A DNA stretch of 64,000 nucleotides from Saccopteryx bilineata (GCF_036850765.1 NC_089493.1:299142349-299206348); one strand, 5' to 3'. Shown: positions 47,301 to 53,074, counted from the first letter of the stretch. Numbers and translations: made by a program. Notes: generated by a model from the letters alone, not told the origin.

Positions 47301-49841
47301 ATCTCCCACGTGCACCCCGCCTACCCTCCTTGCACACGGCGGACGGCTGCGGACCAGCGCGGCTAATAACTGTCCCGGTCTCGAGTGAGAACGGTGCTGT
47401 GGAATGAAGAAATAAACTCAGAGAGAGAAAGGATGGGAACAGTGGTCTCTGCCCAACCCATAGCTTGCAAGAGCAAAGCAAAACGCCTGGTCTGCTTTAT
47501 TATATGGTGCAGAGCAGTATGCAAATAAGGAAGCCTCTGATACAAAGTCACACATCTCCAAGGCAACCCAAGAATTCTCCCAAGGGTAGAAAACCCTCCA
47601 GGCTGCATAACTGAAATCAACAAACATCAGAACAAAGGAAGGGTGACAGGAAGGGCCTGTGTCCATTGCCTCTAGCATCTCAACAAAGCAAGTGAGGTGG
47701 GGGGGGGGGCAGGTAGAAACACTCAGCTTCACCTATTAAGCCTTGAAATGGGCGGGTCTGCCAGCTCGCAGTCTCCCACAGCAGTCTCCCCTGCGACCAT
47801 CTCCACTCCTAGGCAGCTCAGTCCCAGGTCATGACACACAAGAGCTTACCGCTGAGAACCGCTGGGCTTTGTCATCGAAACATTCAGTGACAAGTGGGAA
47901 GCTCACTGAGACCCCCCCCCATCCCAGCGACAGTGCCACCTGGGGGGAGGACAGACCCCCTCCCACAGAGCAAGCATGCTGGAAGCTGGCTCTGCTCACT
48001 GACATAGCCCGTGACCGGGAAAAAGGAGAGGCTCAGGCAGCGGCCCTGACACACCAAAGCCGTGCAGTTCCGTAGGTCCGGGAGTCAGACCAGGGTTCAG
48101 GGACGGGGCCCTTGCCCCGGGGGTTCCCAGGGGTTCCAGACACACCACCTGGGCTTGGCCGGTGGTCTCCGAAGCTGCTGCTTCCAGCTCCCTTTCCCTC
48201 TCCGTGGAGACTTCCTTCCCAGAGAACACGCCGCATCCGTTAGAACACAGCCAAGACCACCCGTAACTTAGACCACATGACTTCCCGTCGGACAGAAGTC
48301 CACCCGTCCCTCTCCTCAGTGGCTGCTTCACTGTGGCTGGGAACCAGACTAAGTGACACTATGTAGTCCGTGACATGCTTAGTTAGCTGCGGACAGACAG
48401 GGGATGGCCCCAACCGCAAAGGTCAAAGGTGAACAGCAAGTTCCAGAGGAGCGCTAGAGGCACACACCACGCGCACTTTTCTTGGTTGTTACCTGCCGTC
48501 CTGCTCCCACTGCTGTACAGAAATTGGGGCTAAAACGTCTAGGTTCTGTCGTGCAGCCCGGGAGCAGAACTGCGGGGAAGCGGTCTCACGCTGGACGCTG
48601 CACAACCACAGCCCACGTGGGGCTGTCAGTGCAACGCTGTTTCAGTGCGGGGGGGGGGGGGGGGGGGGGCTTTCCTGGGGGGGACAGACTATGTTGTTTC
48701 AGTGTGTGGGGGGGCTTTCCTGGGGGGGACAGACTATGTTGTTTCAGTGCGGGGGGGGGGCTTTCCTGGGGGGGACAGACTATGTTGTTTCAGTGCGGGG
48801 GGGGCTTTCCTGGGGGGGCTACGTTGTTTCAGTGCGGGAGGCTTTCCTAGGGGGGACAGACTATGTTGTTTCAGTGCGGGGGCTTTCCTGGGGGGGACTA
48901 CGTTGTTTCAGTGCGGGGGCTTCCTGGGGGGGACTACGTTGTTTCAGTGCGGGGGGGGGCTATGTTGTTTCAGTGTGGGAGGCTTTCCTGGGGGGGACGG
49001 CCTATGTTGTTTCAGTGCGGGGGGGTTTTCCTGGGGGGGGACTACGTTTATTCAGTGCAGGGGACTCTCCTGGGGGGCACTATGTTGTTTCAGTGCGGGG
49101 GGCTTTCCTGGGGGGGACTACGTTTATTCAGTGCAGGGGACTCTCCTGGGGGGCACTATGTTGTTTCAGTGCGGGGAGCTTTCCTGGGGGGACTACGTTT
49201 ATTCAGTGCAGGGGACTCTCCTGGGGGACGGACTATGTTGTTTCAGTGCGGGGGGTTTTCCTGGAGGGGGACTACGTTTATTCAGTGCAGGGGACTCTCC
49301 TGGGGGGCACTATGTTGTTTCAGTGCGGGGGGCTTTCCTGGGGGGACTACGTTTATTCAGTGCGGGCACTCTCCTGGGGAGGGAAGGAAGCTACGTTGTT
49401 TCAGTGCGGGGGGGGGGATTCCCTGGGGGGGGGGGGACTAAGTGCAAAGGCGCTGTCACGCCTGACAGCCCGCGGCCCGTCGCTGCGCGACCCGAGTTAC
49501 GTCTGCGGGCGGCGGCAGCGGGAGGAGAGACTTACCGCCCGCGTCCCCGCGGATCTGCGCGCCCCTCGCGCGGGCGGCCCGCTCCCGGGCCCGGCGGCGG
49601 CGCCCAGCGGGAGCGCGGTGAGCCCGGCGGCCGGGCCGGGCGGCCTGCGGGCGGGTCCTGGCGCTGCGGGCGGCGGCCCGGGCGGCCCCGCTTCCCCGCC
49701 GCCCGCGTCCGCGTCCGGCCGCTGGAGCCGCTTCAGACAGTCGTGCAGCATGGCCTGCGTGCCGGCCTCGCTGAGCCAGCACAGGAACAGCTCGTCCACC
49801 TTCATCTTCAGCACCGGCTGCAGCACCTTGCCCGGCGGCAT
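3282..49841 (-). CDS. PPP2R3B: PPP2R3B, PP2A regulatory subunit B'' beta (PR70), 13 exons
   Basis: The gene encodes a B''-family regulatory subunit that directs the PP2A holoenzyme (A scaffold plus C catalytic subunit) in a calcium-sensitive way. In human it binds CDC6 and acts in replication licensing. Thirteen exons join with GT/AG sites and matching phases to 1710 nt, 569 residues plus stop, against about 575 in human. The conserved N-terminal [20 protein letters not shown] is present. A variable Pro/Gly/Ala-rich stretch follows at about residues 42-100, and the conserved core runs from about 165 to 510. Two EF-hand loops are visible. The first (residues 321-332, [12 protein letters not shown]) ends in Asp and the second (395-406, [12 protein letters not shown]) is canonical. 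I see no frameshift or stop. Intron 1 is 31 kb and intron 2 is 7 kb, both full of minisatellites. The mouse PR59 and human PR48 names refer to close relatives or isoforms. Confidence 0.95.
3433..4114. other. PPP2R3B intron 12, non-array part
   Basis: This is intron sequence between exon 13 and the 77-bp array. No repeat family, exon or RNA gene could be recognised. Confidence 0.6.
4121..4880. repeat. 77-bp minisatellite, about 10 copies, exon 12 boundary
   Basis: The units are 76-78 bp, each with AGCGCTCCGCAGCAATGACTGG and a C-rich half. On the minus strand each unit carries GGAGCGCTGGGAGGACGGGTGAG. This is almost the same as the true exon 12 end and donor, GGAGCCCTGGGAGGACGG|GTGAG, at 4866-4890. 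Nine decoy donors precede the real one in coordinate order (eight GGGTGAGTG and one GGGTGGGTG). The array was therefore built by amplifying the exon-intron junction. Confidence 0.92.
4875..4981 (-). CDS. PPP2R3B: PPP2R3B exon 12
   Basis: The exon is 107 nt in frame after exon 11. It encodes an acidic stretch, [20 protein letters not shown] followed by [15 protein letters not shown]. The acceptor CCAG lies at 4982-4985. The donor GTGAGT starts at 4874. It is the first of ten near-identical donors met by the splicing machinery. Confidence 0.95.
5056..5174 (-). CDS. PPP2R3B: PPP2R3B exon 11
   Basis: The exon is 119 nt and encodes [20 protein letters not shown] and [18 protein letters not shown], a strongly conserved B'' core segment. 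The acceptor is GCAG at 5175-5178 and the donor is AGG|GTGAG at 5055. Confidence 0.96.
5175..6020. other. PPP2R3B intron 10, no feature seen
   Basis: GC-rich intron sequence without a recognisable repeat family or exon. Confidence 0.6.
6018..6070. repeat. 18-bp tandem repeat beside exon 10 donor
   Basis: About three copies of GACCGCAGCCCCACGGGG-type units lie within 60 bp of the exon 10 donor at 6074-6075. This is a small, local expansion in the first bases of intron 10. Confidence 0.75.
6076..6251 (-). CDS. PPP2R3B: PPP2R3B exon 10 (second EF-hand)
   Basis: The exon is 176 nt and encodes SIEYWFRCM, the calcium loop [12 protein letters not shown] and then [13 protein letters not shown] and [11 protein letters not shown]. 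The loop has Asp at 1, 3 and 5 and Glu at 12, so it should bind calcium. Acceptor GCAG ends at 6252 and donor GTGCCA starts at 6075. Confidence 0.97.
6448..6537 (-). CDS. PPP2R3B: PPP2R3B exon 9
   Basis: The exon is 90 nt and encodes [20 protein letters not shown] and [24 protein letters not shown] is a hallmark of the B'' family. The flanking sites are CCCAG and GTGGGT, with phases that fit exons 8 and 10. Confidence 0.97.
6538..6940. other. PPP2R3B intron 8, no feature seen
   Basis: This is a 403-bp intron. It has a C-run near 6905-6917 and otherwise no recognisable element. Confidence 0.6.
6941..6989 (-). CDS. PPP2R3B: PPP2R3B exon 8
   Basis: This is a short exon of 49 nt encoding [17 protein letters not shown] across its junctions. 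Acceptor TGCAG and donor GTAGGT are present. It is too short to be seen as an open frame alone and was found by continuity of the family sequence. Confidence 0.95.
7345..7655 (-). mobile_element. Old interspersed repeat, MaLR/LTR-like
   Basis: The order of strings (CCTGAGGCCTCTCTCCTGGGC, then TCCCTCTGTGTGTGTCTGTGTCCTCA, then CCCATTCTGAGGTCCTGTGGGT) is that of a very common ancient mammalian repeat, in the orientation opposite to the copy at 7857-8240. The exact family name is uncertain to me. It lies in intron 7. Confidence 0.55.
7750..8250 (+). mobile_element. Old interspersed repeat, same family, opposite strand
   Basis: It shares long strings with 57995-58400 and 62565-63075: AGTCACCCTGGGTCAGG, CCCAGTGACAGGGAC, AGAGACAGAGGAGGAGACAC and GGAGGCAGCCACCAGCC. 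The end would normally read CAGAACTGTGAG; here it is CAGAACCGACAGG near 8221. Together with the preceding copy it forms an inverted pair in intron 7. Confidence 0.6.
8691..8847 (-). CDS. PPP2R3B: PPP2R3B exon 7 (first EF-hand)
   Basis: The exon is 157 nt and encodes [33 protein letters not shown] and the loop [12 protein letters not shown]. The loop has Asp at 1, 3, 5, 9 and 12. Asp at 12 in place of Glu may lower affinity or favour Mg. Acceptor GGCAG and donor GTGCGA are present. Confidence 0.97.
9087..9173 (-). CDS. PPP2R3B: PPP2R3B exon 6
   Basis: The exon is 87 nt and encodes [20 protein letters not shown] and ELRRSTFLQ. The [12 protein letters not shown] segment resembles a degenerate EF-hand loop. 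CCGCAG-type acceptor (GTCATCCAG begins at 9173) and donor GTGGGC are present. Confidence 0.96.
9174..10118. other. PPP2R3B intron 5, no feature seen
   Basis: This is GC-rich intron sequence of 945 bp. I recognise no repeat family, exon or RNA gene in it. Confidence 0.55.
10119..10193 (-). CDS. PPP2R3B: PPP2R3B exon 5
   Basis: The exon is 75 nt and encodes [20 protein letters not shown] then RYITT. The acceptor is TGCAG and the donor GTGAGT. It starts and ends in phase 0. Confidence 0.96.
10194..10787. other. PPP2R3B intron 4, no feature seen
   Basis: Intron sequence of 594 bp without recognisable repeats or exon. Confidence 0.55.
10788..10890 (-). CDS. PPP2R3B: PPP2R3B exon 4
   Basis: The exon is 103 nt and encodes [20 protein letters not shown] then [14 protein letters not shown]. 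The acceptor is CTCCAG and the donor GTAGGC. Confidence 0.96.
11060..11163 (-). CDS. PPP2R3B: PPP2R3B exon 3
   Basis: The exon is 104 nt and encodes [20 protein letters not shown] then [15 protein letters not shown]. It is the start of the conserved B'' core. The acceptor is CCGCAG and the donor GTGAGT. Confidence 0.96.
11164..12045. other. PPP2R3B intron 2, 3' part
   Basis: About 880 bp next to exon 3. A short GC-rich duplication (CGCACGG with ACCCGCCCCCGCACGG twice) lies at 11210-11310. Nothing else is recognised. Confidence 0.55.
12046..12880. repeat. 48-bp minisatellite, about 17 copies, intron 2
   Basis: The unit starts CTGGTCACAGCACTTCTGTG and contains GGAGTCCGCTGCAGCAGCG, then TGAGCTGGGA. 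Copies differ mainly at GGTCACAGCA/GGCCACAGCA, CACTTCTG/CAGTTCTG and in two GGACCG variants. As 48 is a multiple of 3 and the unit lacks stops in several frames, open frames of 340-415 codons run through it on both strands. They are by-products of periodicity. Confidence 0.95.
12881..13616. other. Intron 2 unique stretch with short GT/GC run
   Basis: About 735 bp with a (GT)n/(GC) simple run near 13344-13380. No other element is recognised. Confidence 0.55.
13617..13918 (+). mobile_element. VES-type tRNA-derived SINE
   Basis: It starts GCCCTGACTGGTGGCTCAGTGG with an A box (TGGCTCAGTGG) and a B box (GGTTCGATTCC), followed by CACACAGGAGAAGCGCCCATC and an A-rich tail near 13905. This is the typical bat VES layout. 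The target duplication is weak (AGAAATTAATA/AGAAATTCATG). Confidence 0.85.
14058..14442 (-). mobile_element. VES-type SINE, minus strand, with TSD
   Basis: It runs from a T-run at the left to GCCCTGGCCGGTTGGCTCAG read on the minus strand. The flanking duplication TTCAATAAGGTTTTTT is found at about 14048-14063 and 14445-14461. Intact A and B boxes indicate a fairly young copy. Confidence 0.88.
14512..14858 (+). mobile_element. Rhin-1-like tRNA-derived SINE
   Basis: It starts GCCTGACCAGGCAGTGGCG with CAGTGGATAGAGCATCAG. Next come CGAGGTCGCCAGCTTGAGC, TGCTTCTCATCTCTCTCCG and an A-rich tail. The flanking duplication is GTGTATA. I know this family from horseshoe and leaf-nosed bats. Confidence 0.85.
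14859..17690. other. Intron 2, long stretch without recognised feature
   Basis: This is unique-looking, GC-rich sequence apart from an AT-rich patch at 16125-16200 and G-runs at 15664-15675 and 16409-16427. Open frames up to 266 codons exist on the minus strand (15139-15939), but they have no recognisable family and a composition like the surroundings. Confidence 0.5.
17690..18165. repeat. AGCTATGATCACGTGTG satellite-like E-box array
   Basis: Units of 17-30 bp are built on AGCTAYGATCACGTGTG followed by variable GT/GC runs. At least 13 copies carry a perfect CACGTG E-box, and others carry CACATG or CATGTG. The array ends 260 bp from exon 2. Confidence 0.9.
18426..18611 (-). CDS. PPP2R3B: PPP2R3B exon 2
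   Basis: The exon is 186 nt and in phase 0 at both ends. It encodes [30 protein letters not shown] and [10 protein letters not shown], then the [15 protein letters not shown] segment. The phase-0 start lets it follow either exon 1 or the alternative exon at 35478-35609. Acceptor CCCCAG and donor GTGGGC are present. Confidence 0.97.
18729..18960. repeat. 41-bp minisatellite, 6 copies, beside exon 2
   Basis: The unit is GCCGTCTGCTCGGGCGGGAC followed by CCCGATGCGCACTGCTCACGG. Copies start at 18729, 18770, 18811, 18852, 18893 and 18934, exactly 41 bp apart. It lies 118 bp upstream of the exon 2 acceptor in the direction of transcription. Confidence 0.93.
18961..19830. other. Intron 1 stretch, no feature seen
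   Basis: GC-rich unique sequence. Long minus-strand open frames here have no family likeness. Confidence 0.5.
19831..19985. repeat. 39-bp minisatellite, 4 copies
   Basis: The unit is GCCAGCACCCTGGCGGACCT then ACTGGACCCAGCGGTGACA. Copies start at 19831, 19870, 19909 and 19948, exactly 39 bp apart. Confidence 0.92.
20440..26825. repeat. 92-bp minisatellite, about 69 copies, higher-order
   Basis: The unit contains CTTGTCTCCTCAGTGACATC, GGGGGTGCTCCTGTGTCTCC, TCAAACACCAGACAGTCC and TGTTCCCGCAGTCCCATC. Variants (TGACATCTGGGG, TGACGTAAGGGG, TGACGTCTGGGG) recur in order. Blocks are copied at offsets of 1474-1475 bp (20570 against 22045), 923 bp (22795 against 23718), 1015 bp and 646 bp. These are 16, 10, 11 and 7 units. 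Many short open frames repeat through the array and are not genes. Confidence 0.95.
26826..27834. other. Intron 1 stretch with a small 51-bp duplication
   Basis: About 1 kb. A 51-bp unit with GCGAGGACCCTCAGCAGCCT is present twice at 27401-27505. No other element was seen. Confidence 0.55.
27835..29600. repeat. Two-type 41-bp minisatellite, about 43 copies
   Basis: All units share CCCCGACGGCATCCTCACCG (20 bp), then continue in one of two ways: GTTCAGTGGACTTGGTCTCGC (type A) or GTGCTGGGGCTCGCTGACCTC (type B). Both are 41 bp. The A and B units alternate irregularly at first, and type A alone fills the last part from about 29300. Confidence 0.94.
29842..30145. repeat. 150-bp tandem duplication
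   Basis: Two copies start with GAGGGGACAGGGAGACA at about 29842 and 29992 and agree over nearly their full length, including GAGAAGAGAGCCGACAGGGA. Confidence 0.9.
30565..30965. repeat. About 100-bp minisatellite with G-run, 4 copies
   Basis: AACCTGAGAGCAGGTCGCAC occurs at about 30591, 30689, 30787 and 30892. Each unit also has CAGAACCAGCAGACTTCACG and a G-run of 7-17 nt after GGCAC. The units differ mostly by the length of the G-run. Confidence 0.92.
31057..31402 (+). mobile_element. VES-type SINE
   Basis: It starts GCCCTGGCTGGATGGCTCAG with a B box near GGTTCGACTCC, and has an A-rich end near 31385-31402. The flanks share AATGAAAA. Confidence 0.82.
31880..32176. mobile_element. Short non-autonomous hAT element with 8-bp TSD
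   Basis: The terminal inverted repeats are CAGGGGTCCCCAACC at the left and the inverse of CAGTGGTCCCCAACC at the right. The 8-bp flanks are CGTCACAG (31872-31879) and CGTTACAG (32177-32184). It is 297 bp with no transposase frame. Confidence 0.88.
32377..32692 (+). mobile_element. Rhin-1-like SINE
   Basis: It starts GCCTGCCCAGGCGGTGGCGC and contains CGAGGTCGCCAGCTTGAGC. The CAAGGCACATATGAGAAAGC segment follows and the end is A-rich. It is the same family as the copy at 14512-14858. Confidence 0.85.
32693..35328. other. Intron 1 stretch, small 18-bp repeat inside
   Basis: No exon or named element was recognised. A short run of about seven units of about 18 bp (CCCTCCGCGCCCCGTCT type) occurs at 33785-33915. 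A minus-strand open frame of 380 codons (33044-34186) crosses it but looks like ordinary GC-rich sequence. Confidence 0.5.
35329..35369. repeat. (CA)n microsatellite
   Basis: About 19 CA dinucleotides lie 110 bp beyond the donor of the alternative first exon. Confidence 0.95.
35478..35609 (-). CDS. PPP2R3B: PPP2R3B alternative first exon, PR72/PR59-like
   Basis: The coding part is 132 nt from ATG at 35607-35609 to the donor GTCGGG at 35477. It encodes [20 protein letters not shown], then [20 protein letters not shown] and QQLQ. This is very like the N-terminus I know from PR72, the short PPP2R3A isoform (xxxETSLRRDPDLRGEL and [19 protein letters not shown]). It ends in phase 0, as does exon 1, so splicing to exon 2 keeps the frame and gives 511 residues. 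The frame is also open upstream to 35735, so an earlier Met is possible. I infer a second promoter. Mouse PR59 probably has the same N-terminus. Confidence 0.85.
35610..36330 (-). promoter_or_regulatory. PPP2R3B: Candidate second PPP2R3B promoter
   Basis: Sequence upstream of the alternative ATG is CpG-rich (for example GCGCTCCATGCGCGGCCGGGC near 35720) against a less CpG-rich surround. No TATA box was found. The promoter role is inferred from the first-exon nature of 35478-35609. Confidence 0.45.
36331..38414. other. Intron 1 stretch, no feature seen
   Basis: About 2.1 kb of GC-rich sequence without recognised exons or repeats. Confidence 0.5.
38415..43110. repeat. 79-bp minisatellite, about 59 copies, higher-order
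   Basis: The unit contains CAGGTCACAGAGGGCTGGAC, CCCGTGAGCCTGACGTCCAG, GTGTTAGTGCAGCAGAGCCC and ACACACCAACACCACAGTG. A longer variant has ACCGTCCCCGTGAG in place of ACCCCGTGAG (+4 bp). A block including a CACCAAGTGC deletion variant occurs near 40720 and again near 42320, an offset of about 1603 bp (about 20 units), so a large segment was duplicated. Confidence 0.95.
43111..43560. other. Intron 1 stretch with CCACCCAC run
   Basis: It holds a short CACCCAC/CCACCCA simple repeat at 43479-43520 and otherwise nothing that can be named. Confidence 0.55.
43560..43745 (-). mobile_element. Degraded tRNA-derived SINE
   Basis: Read on the minus strand it starts GCCCTGGTTGGGTGGCCCAG, passes a B-box-like GTTCGATTGTC and ends in a T/C-rich tail with TCTGACAGAG seen on the plus strand. 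It is much diverged. Confidence 0.6.
43746..44224. other. Intron 1 AT-richer stretch
   Basis: About 480 bp of unique-looking sequence, AT-richer than its surroundings. No element named. Confidence 0.5.
44225..44990. repeat. 31-bp CpG-dense minisatellite, about 25 copies
   Basis: The unit is CACGGGGACGTCGGCACGGA then CACACGGACCT, with 22-23 bp variants lacking the CACACGGA part. Most units hold four or five CpGs. The reading [10 protein letters not shown] in the open frames arises from this unit. Confidence 0.93.
45140..45260 (+). mobile_element. Old LINE-1 ORF2 fragment
   Basis: The order of strings AAGGTGCCGACACAACG, TGGGAGAAGAAGTCTTTTCA and AACAATGGTGCTGCAGCAAT is that of the 3' part of L1 ORF2. 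It is short and diverged. The 430 bp after it are unassigned. Confidence 0.55.
45695..46150. repeat. 29-30-bp GC-rich minisatellite, about 16 copies
   Basis: The unit is AGCGAGGGTCCCCGGGGAGG then GACCTGGAC (29 bp) or GACGCCGGGC (30 bp). The open frames of 200-290 codons over it are due to low stop content. Confidence 0.93.
46260..46420 (+). mobile_element. LINE-1 3' region fragment
   Basis: The strings TGCAGTCACTGTGGAAAACA, AAAAAGTTAGATGTACATTC and CATAAAACCCAGTAGTTCTG follow the well-known L1 3' end order. It is diverged. Confidence 0.6.
46520..47015. repeat. 110-128-bp minisatellite, about 4 copies
   Basis: CCAGGATTCGGATCCAGCCC (or near forms) occurs at about 46523, 46651, 46761 and 46887. 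Each unit also has a (CCCTG)n run of variable length and CAGTGTGCACACTTCCGGAA. Confidence 0.9.
47390..47740 (-). mobile_element. Possible solo LTR fragment
   Basis: AT-richer sequence with a unit layout unlike its GC-rich surroundings, containing TTTATTATATGGTGCAGAGC and ATGCAAATAAGG. It looks like an old LTR, but I cannot name the family and no flanking duplication was found. Confidence 0.3.
47741..48635. other. Intron 1 stretch, no feature seen
   Basis: About 900 bp, not assigned to any repeat family or exon. Confidence 0.5.
48640..49440. repeat. G-rich minisatellite beside exon 1, about 17 copies
   Basis: Units of about 35-55 bp contain GTTGTTTCAGTGCGGGGGG, then CTTTCCTGGGGGGGAC and TACGTT, with variable G-runs (up to 21 G at 48651-48669). 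It ends about 95 bp past the exon 1 donor. The G-rich strand is the template strand of PPP2R3B. Confidence 0.93.
49536..49841 (-). CDS. PPP2R3B: PPP2R3B exon 1 (PR70 N-terminus)
   Basis: The coding part is 306 nt. The ATG at 49839-49841 was chosen because [20 protein letters not shown] is the known family start. An upstream in-frame ATG 42 nt earlier gives a non-conserved extension. The rest is a Pro/Gly/Ala-rich linker that ends [12 protein letters not shown]. The donor is GCG|GTAAGT. Confidence 0.95.
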
Positions 49842-50640
49842 CTCCGAGGCGCGGCCGCGCCGTCCCGGGAGCCCCTTCCTCACGCCGGGGCCCGGGTCGG
49901 GGCCTCCGGGGCCCGCGGTGCAGGCGGCGCCCGGGCTGATGTGGTCCGGGGCCGGGAGGGCGCGCCGCCCCGCGTGGGGGGCTGCGGAGACTCGGGGCGC
50001 CCGCCGCAGGCAGACGAGGTTCCACAGCCTCTCAGCGCAGCTTCAAAACGGCCGCGCTGGACGCGCTCCCATACACGGTCGCTTACGTAGCGCGTCGCCG
50101 CACTGTGACGTCATCACGACGGCGCACGGCGCTGCACGCCGGCGTGCACGCCTCCCCACTTGCACGGGAGGCTTGCTGCCGCGGTCCTGCTTGGGGGCTT
50201 TGCTGGGGCCAAGGGGCGTTCAGGAGGCGGTGTGGAGGCGGGACAGGGGGAGGTGGTGGCCGCCCCACGCCAGGTTCATTTGCTTTTAGGTTTTATCAGG
50301 GGCGCAGTCACGCGGGCGAGGCAACCCTAGAGCCTGGGAAGCGTGAGCATGCGCAGACTGTACTTGCCCGGAGGCGGAGGGGGGCGGTCTGGGGTGGGAG
50401 GGGTGTAGGTCTCTGGGTCGAGTATGCGCACTGCGTGCCCACCGAGAGCGAGCAGGAGGCTCGGCGGCGTGCGAGGGAAGGGATGGGGCGCAGGGGCACG
50501 CGCCCTGCGTGCGCACTGAGAGCGGGCGGGCATGCGCAGTGCGTGCCCGCCGAGCACGGGAGCGAGCGTGCGCGCTCCGGGGGCCGGGAGCGAGCGCGAG
50601 CCGGAGACCGCAGTCCTTATAGATCCAAAGGGCAACTTCT
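49842..50640 (-). promoter_or_regulatory. PPP2R3B: PPP2R3B CpG-island promoter
   Basis: Dense CpG sequence upstream of exon 1. It contains a perfect CRE and several ATGCGCA motifs (50348, 50425, 50530), which are NRF1-type half-sites within a loosely repeated GTGCCCRCCGAG-containing unit. No TATA box is seen. It may drive transcription both ways. Confidence 0.65.
50106..50113. promoter_or_regulatory. Consensus CRE (TGACGTCA)
   Basis: A perfect palindromic cAMP response element, about 265 bp upstream of the PPP2R3B ATG and within its CpG island. It is a likely CREB/ATF site. CpG methylation would block it. Confidence 0.7.
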
Positions 50641-52385
50641 GATCATGGGAGGCCCGGTTTCCGTTAACTGTGTTTATCAACCAATAACGGTGGGCTGGAC
50701 ACGTGCAGCTGCTGTAAACGCTGGCCTTTCAGCATGAGAACGAACCGTCGTCATTGCACAAATAATAAATCTGACAAACATGACCTTTTTTTGCTGTATG
50801 CCTCCCCAGTTTATTTCAGATCATTACCCTTGTACCAGGGTCGGGAAACCATCACATTGCACACGTACGCCTTTTTCTTGACTCCTGATCTTTTTTTTGT
50901 TAATTTATTGTGTAACATTTTTTTTATCTTATTTATTTATTTTAAAAAATGTATAAAGTTTTGCCTGGTTTGGGTCCCCTTTAGGGGGTTAATTTCAGGG
51001 TTTAGTGAGCTCTAGTCAGAGTCACTAACTACATCTCCTAAATATAGTTCTATTTTGCATGCACAACGCTTTCAAACTCAGTCTGTGCCTCCAGACTGTA
51101 GGGAGAAATCCGAGTGTCCTGGGTCACGCAGCCACCCACCCAGGCAGGAGTCCTGTCCCTGAGTCCGGAGGCCAGTGTCTGCTTGAGCCCTGCTAGTCAC
51201 CTCAGGCGACGAGTCAACCTCCATGCAGATGTCGGCCTGACTTTATCACATACAGACCTGTTGTCCGAGAACAAGGGTGCCTTTCACTCCGGGGCCTGCG
51301 AGAAGCTGCCTGTCAGAGTCCTATTCATCAGTGGTTTGGGGGGGAAGAGGGCTTCCTGAACGCCCGCACAAGACGGCTTTATCCGCGGGGCGCAGTGGGG
51401 AGACCGGGGGCGACAGCCTGTGCGGCTGCCAAGTGGACAGGAATACACATCAGGATAGAAACAGATGCACCTTCAGTCTGCGCTGGCTCGGGGTGACCCT
51501 GCCTGGGGGACAAAGAGGTGCTGTGGGACTGGGGATGTGCACAGCCCGGGCTGAGCACTTGCCGGGATGGAAGCTTAACTGGTGGTTCCTTCCATCTGCC
51601 GGGGTTGGGGAGGTCCTGGGGTGGGGGGTGGGCGGGTGCCACAGGAAGGAGAATTCTGGAGGACTTCATAGGAGGACGGTGAGCGACACCTGAGTGGGCT
51701 TCACTTGTGTGTTAAGGGCGGGGCGTGTGCTTCTTCCTTGGCCCACCTGAGCCCGTGTCCCCCCTTGTGGTCCCTGAAACCTGGTGAAATGCCTGCAACT
51801 TCAGCCCCACCTGGATCTCACCCCGTGCTTTCCCTCTTGAACCCCACACGTTCTATGATACTTCTTCTGCCGGAAACCGGGGTGGACGCCCACGGTCGCA
51901 CACTTGGGCGTCAGAAGTGAAGACACCCCAGGGAAAGTGTCCTAGAACGTGGCTCTCCCTGGTCCTGGCGTTGACCTTGAAGCTCCAAATACATGGGGGC
52001 CCCTGCAGCCACAGATCAAAGAGCGGTCGGGTTGATACCTGCCATCTGTGTTCCTTTTGTTTAAGTCCTTGTCTCGCTCATTGCAACGGACCCTGGAATC
52101 GCCACCAAGGTGCATGTGTTTGATTTCAAGTCATTTCCTCTCCAAGTACCTAACGAGGCGTTCAATAAAGTCTGGGTGCCGGTCCCTCTCTGATTGGCGG
52201 GTCTTGGCAACCATTTATGAGCCCCGACTCCGACTCTCCCCTCTCCCATTTCTCCTAGCTTTATTGCTGACTGATTCCCTTTTCAACATTTGGTTTCATT
52301 TGGTGCTCAATCAGCCTGCCCTTCGTACAGTGTTCAAGTGGAGGAATTGCTTTTTTTTTCTGGGGCTGTTCCGTCCGTTCCCGTA
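50641..52385. other. Upstream intergenic stretch
   Basis: Composition shifts from CpG island to AT-rich at about 50640-51060. No exon is recognised. A minor possibility is further regulatory DNA. Confidence 0.5.
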
Positions 52386-52620
52386 ATGGTGGCCGGGCAC
52401 ATGCGGCTGACTGGCAGACGCATTCCATTATTTGAATATTGCATATTCCATTATTGTCGCTGAAACATTTCCTTCCTGCGAGCCCGCACCCCTGCACCCC
52501 CTTCCTGCCGGCACTCAGACAGGCAGGACCGAGCGACCCGTTCGCCTGATTAAAAGCAGAGTGGTTTCCCGTGATAGGCTTCCAGAGACAGAACGGTGAA
52601 TCAAATGGCCTTTGAAGGTT
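52080..52620. promoter_or_regulatory. Candidate conserved non-coding element
   Basis: Unique, repeat-free sequence with balanced base content, unlike the GC-rich minisatellite DNA. It has clusters of homeodomain and POU-like motifs (CCATTATTTGAATATTGCAT, CATTATTGTCG, TTTATTGCTGA). It lies between PPP2R3B and the expected position of SHOX, where human has limb enhancers. Conservation cannot be tested here. Confidence 0.35.
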
Positions 52621-53024
52621 TTTTTTTTTTTTTTCAGCTGAGACGGTTTTATGGCCATTCCTTATGGGCTATCGTTTTTGCTGCAACCAGAACACGAAAA
52701 AAAAAAAAAAAAAGGTGTGTGGATGGGGAGGGGGGGAGAATCCATTAAAATTTCCTCCCTAAGCAGTAGCATTTCATGTAAAAATGCCAGGTGGACCTGG
52801 TCATTTAAAAAACTAATTTGTTAGTGCCTGTTCTGATAAGCTTGAGAAGAATGAAGGGGTTGAAGAACTCAGGAAAAATGAAACTAATTTATAGCAATTC
52901 TAGTCAAACTAAAGAGAACCGAAAAAAAAATCCCAAATGACTTGAAAAAAAAAAAAAAGATTGAGCAGTACTCAAATTTGCCCTTTTATCTACAGGAAAG
53001 ACTTTTATAGAGGTATTGTATGCA

Positions 53025-53026
<2 letters not shown>

Positions 53027-53062
<36 letters not shown>
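53027..53062. repeat. (GT)n microsatellite
   Basis: About 16 GT dinucleotides, immediately before a minus-strand SINE. Confidence 0.95.
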
Positions 53063-53064
<2 letters not shown>

Positions 53065-53074
53065 AGATGTTCAA

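Noticed and set aside
48645..50289. Plus-strand open frames of 481 and 532 codons across the G-rich array and exon 1
   Set aside because: They are glycine-rich translations of G-runs, running antisense through the real PPP2R3B exon 1 and promoter.
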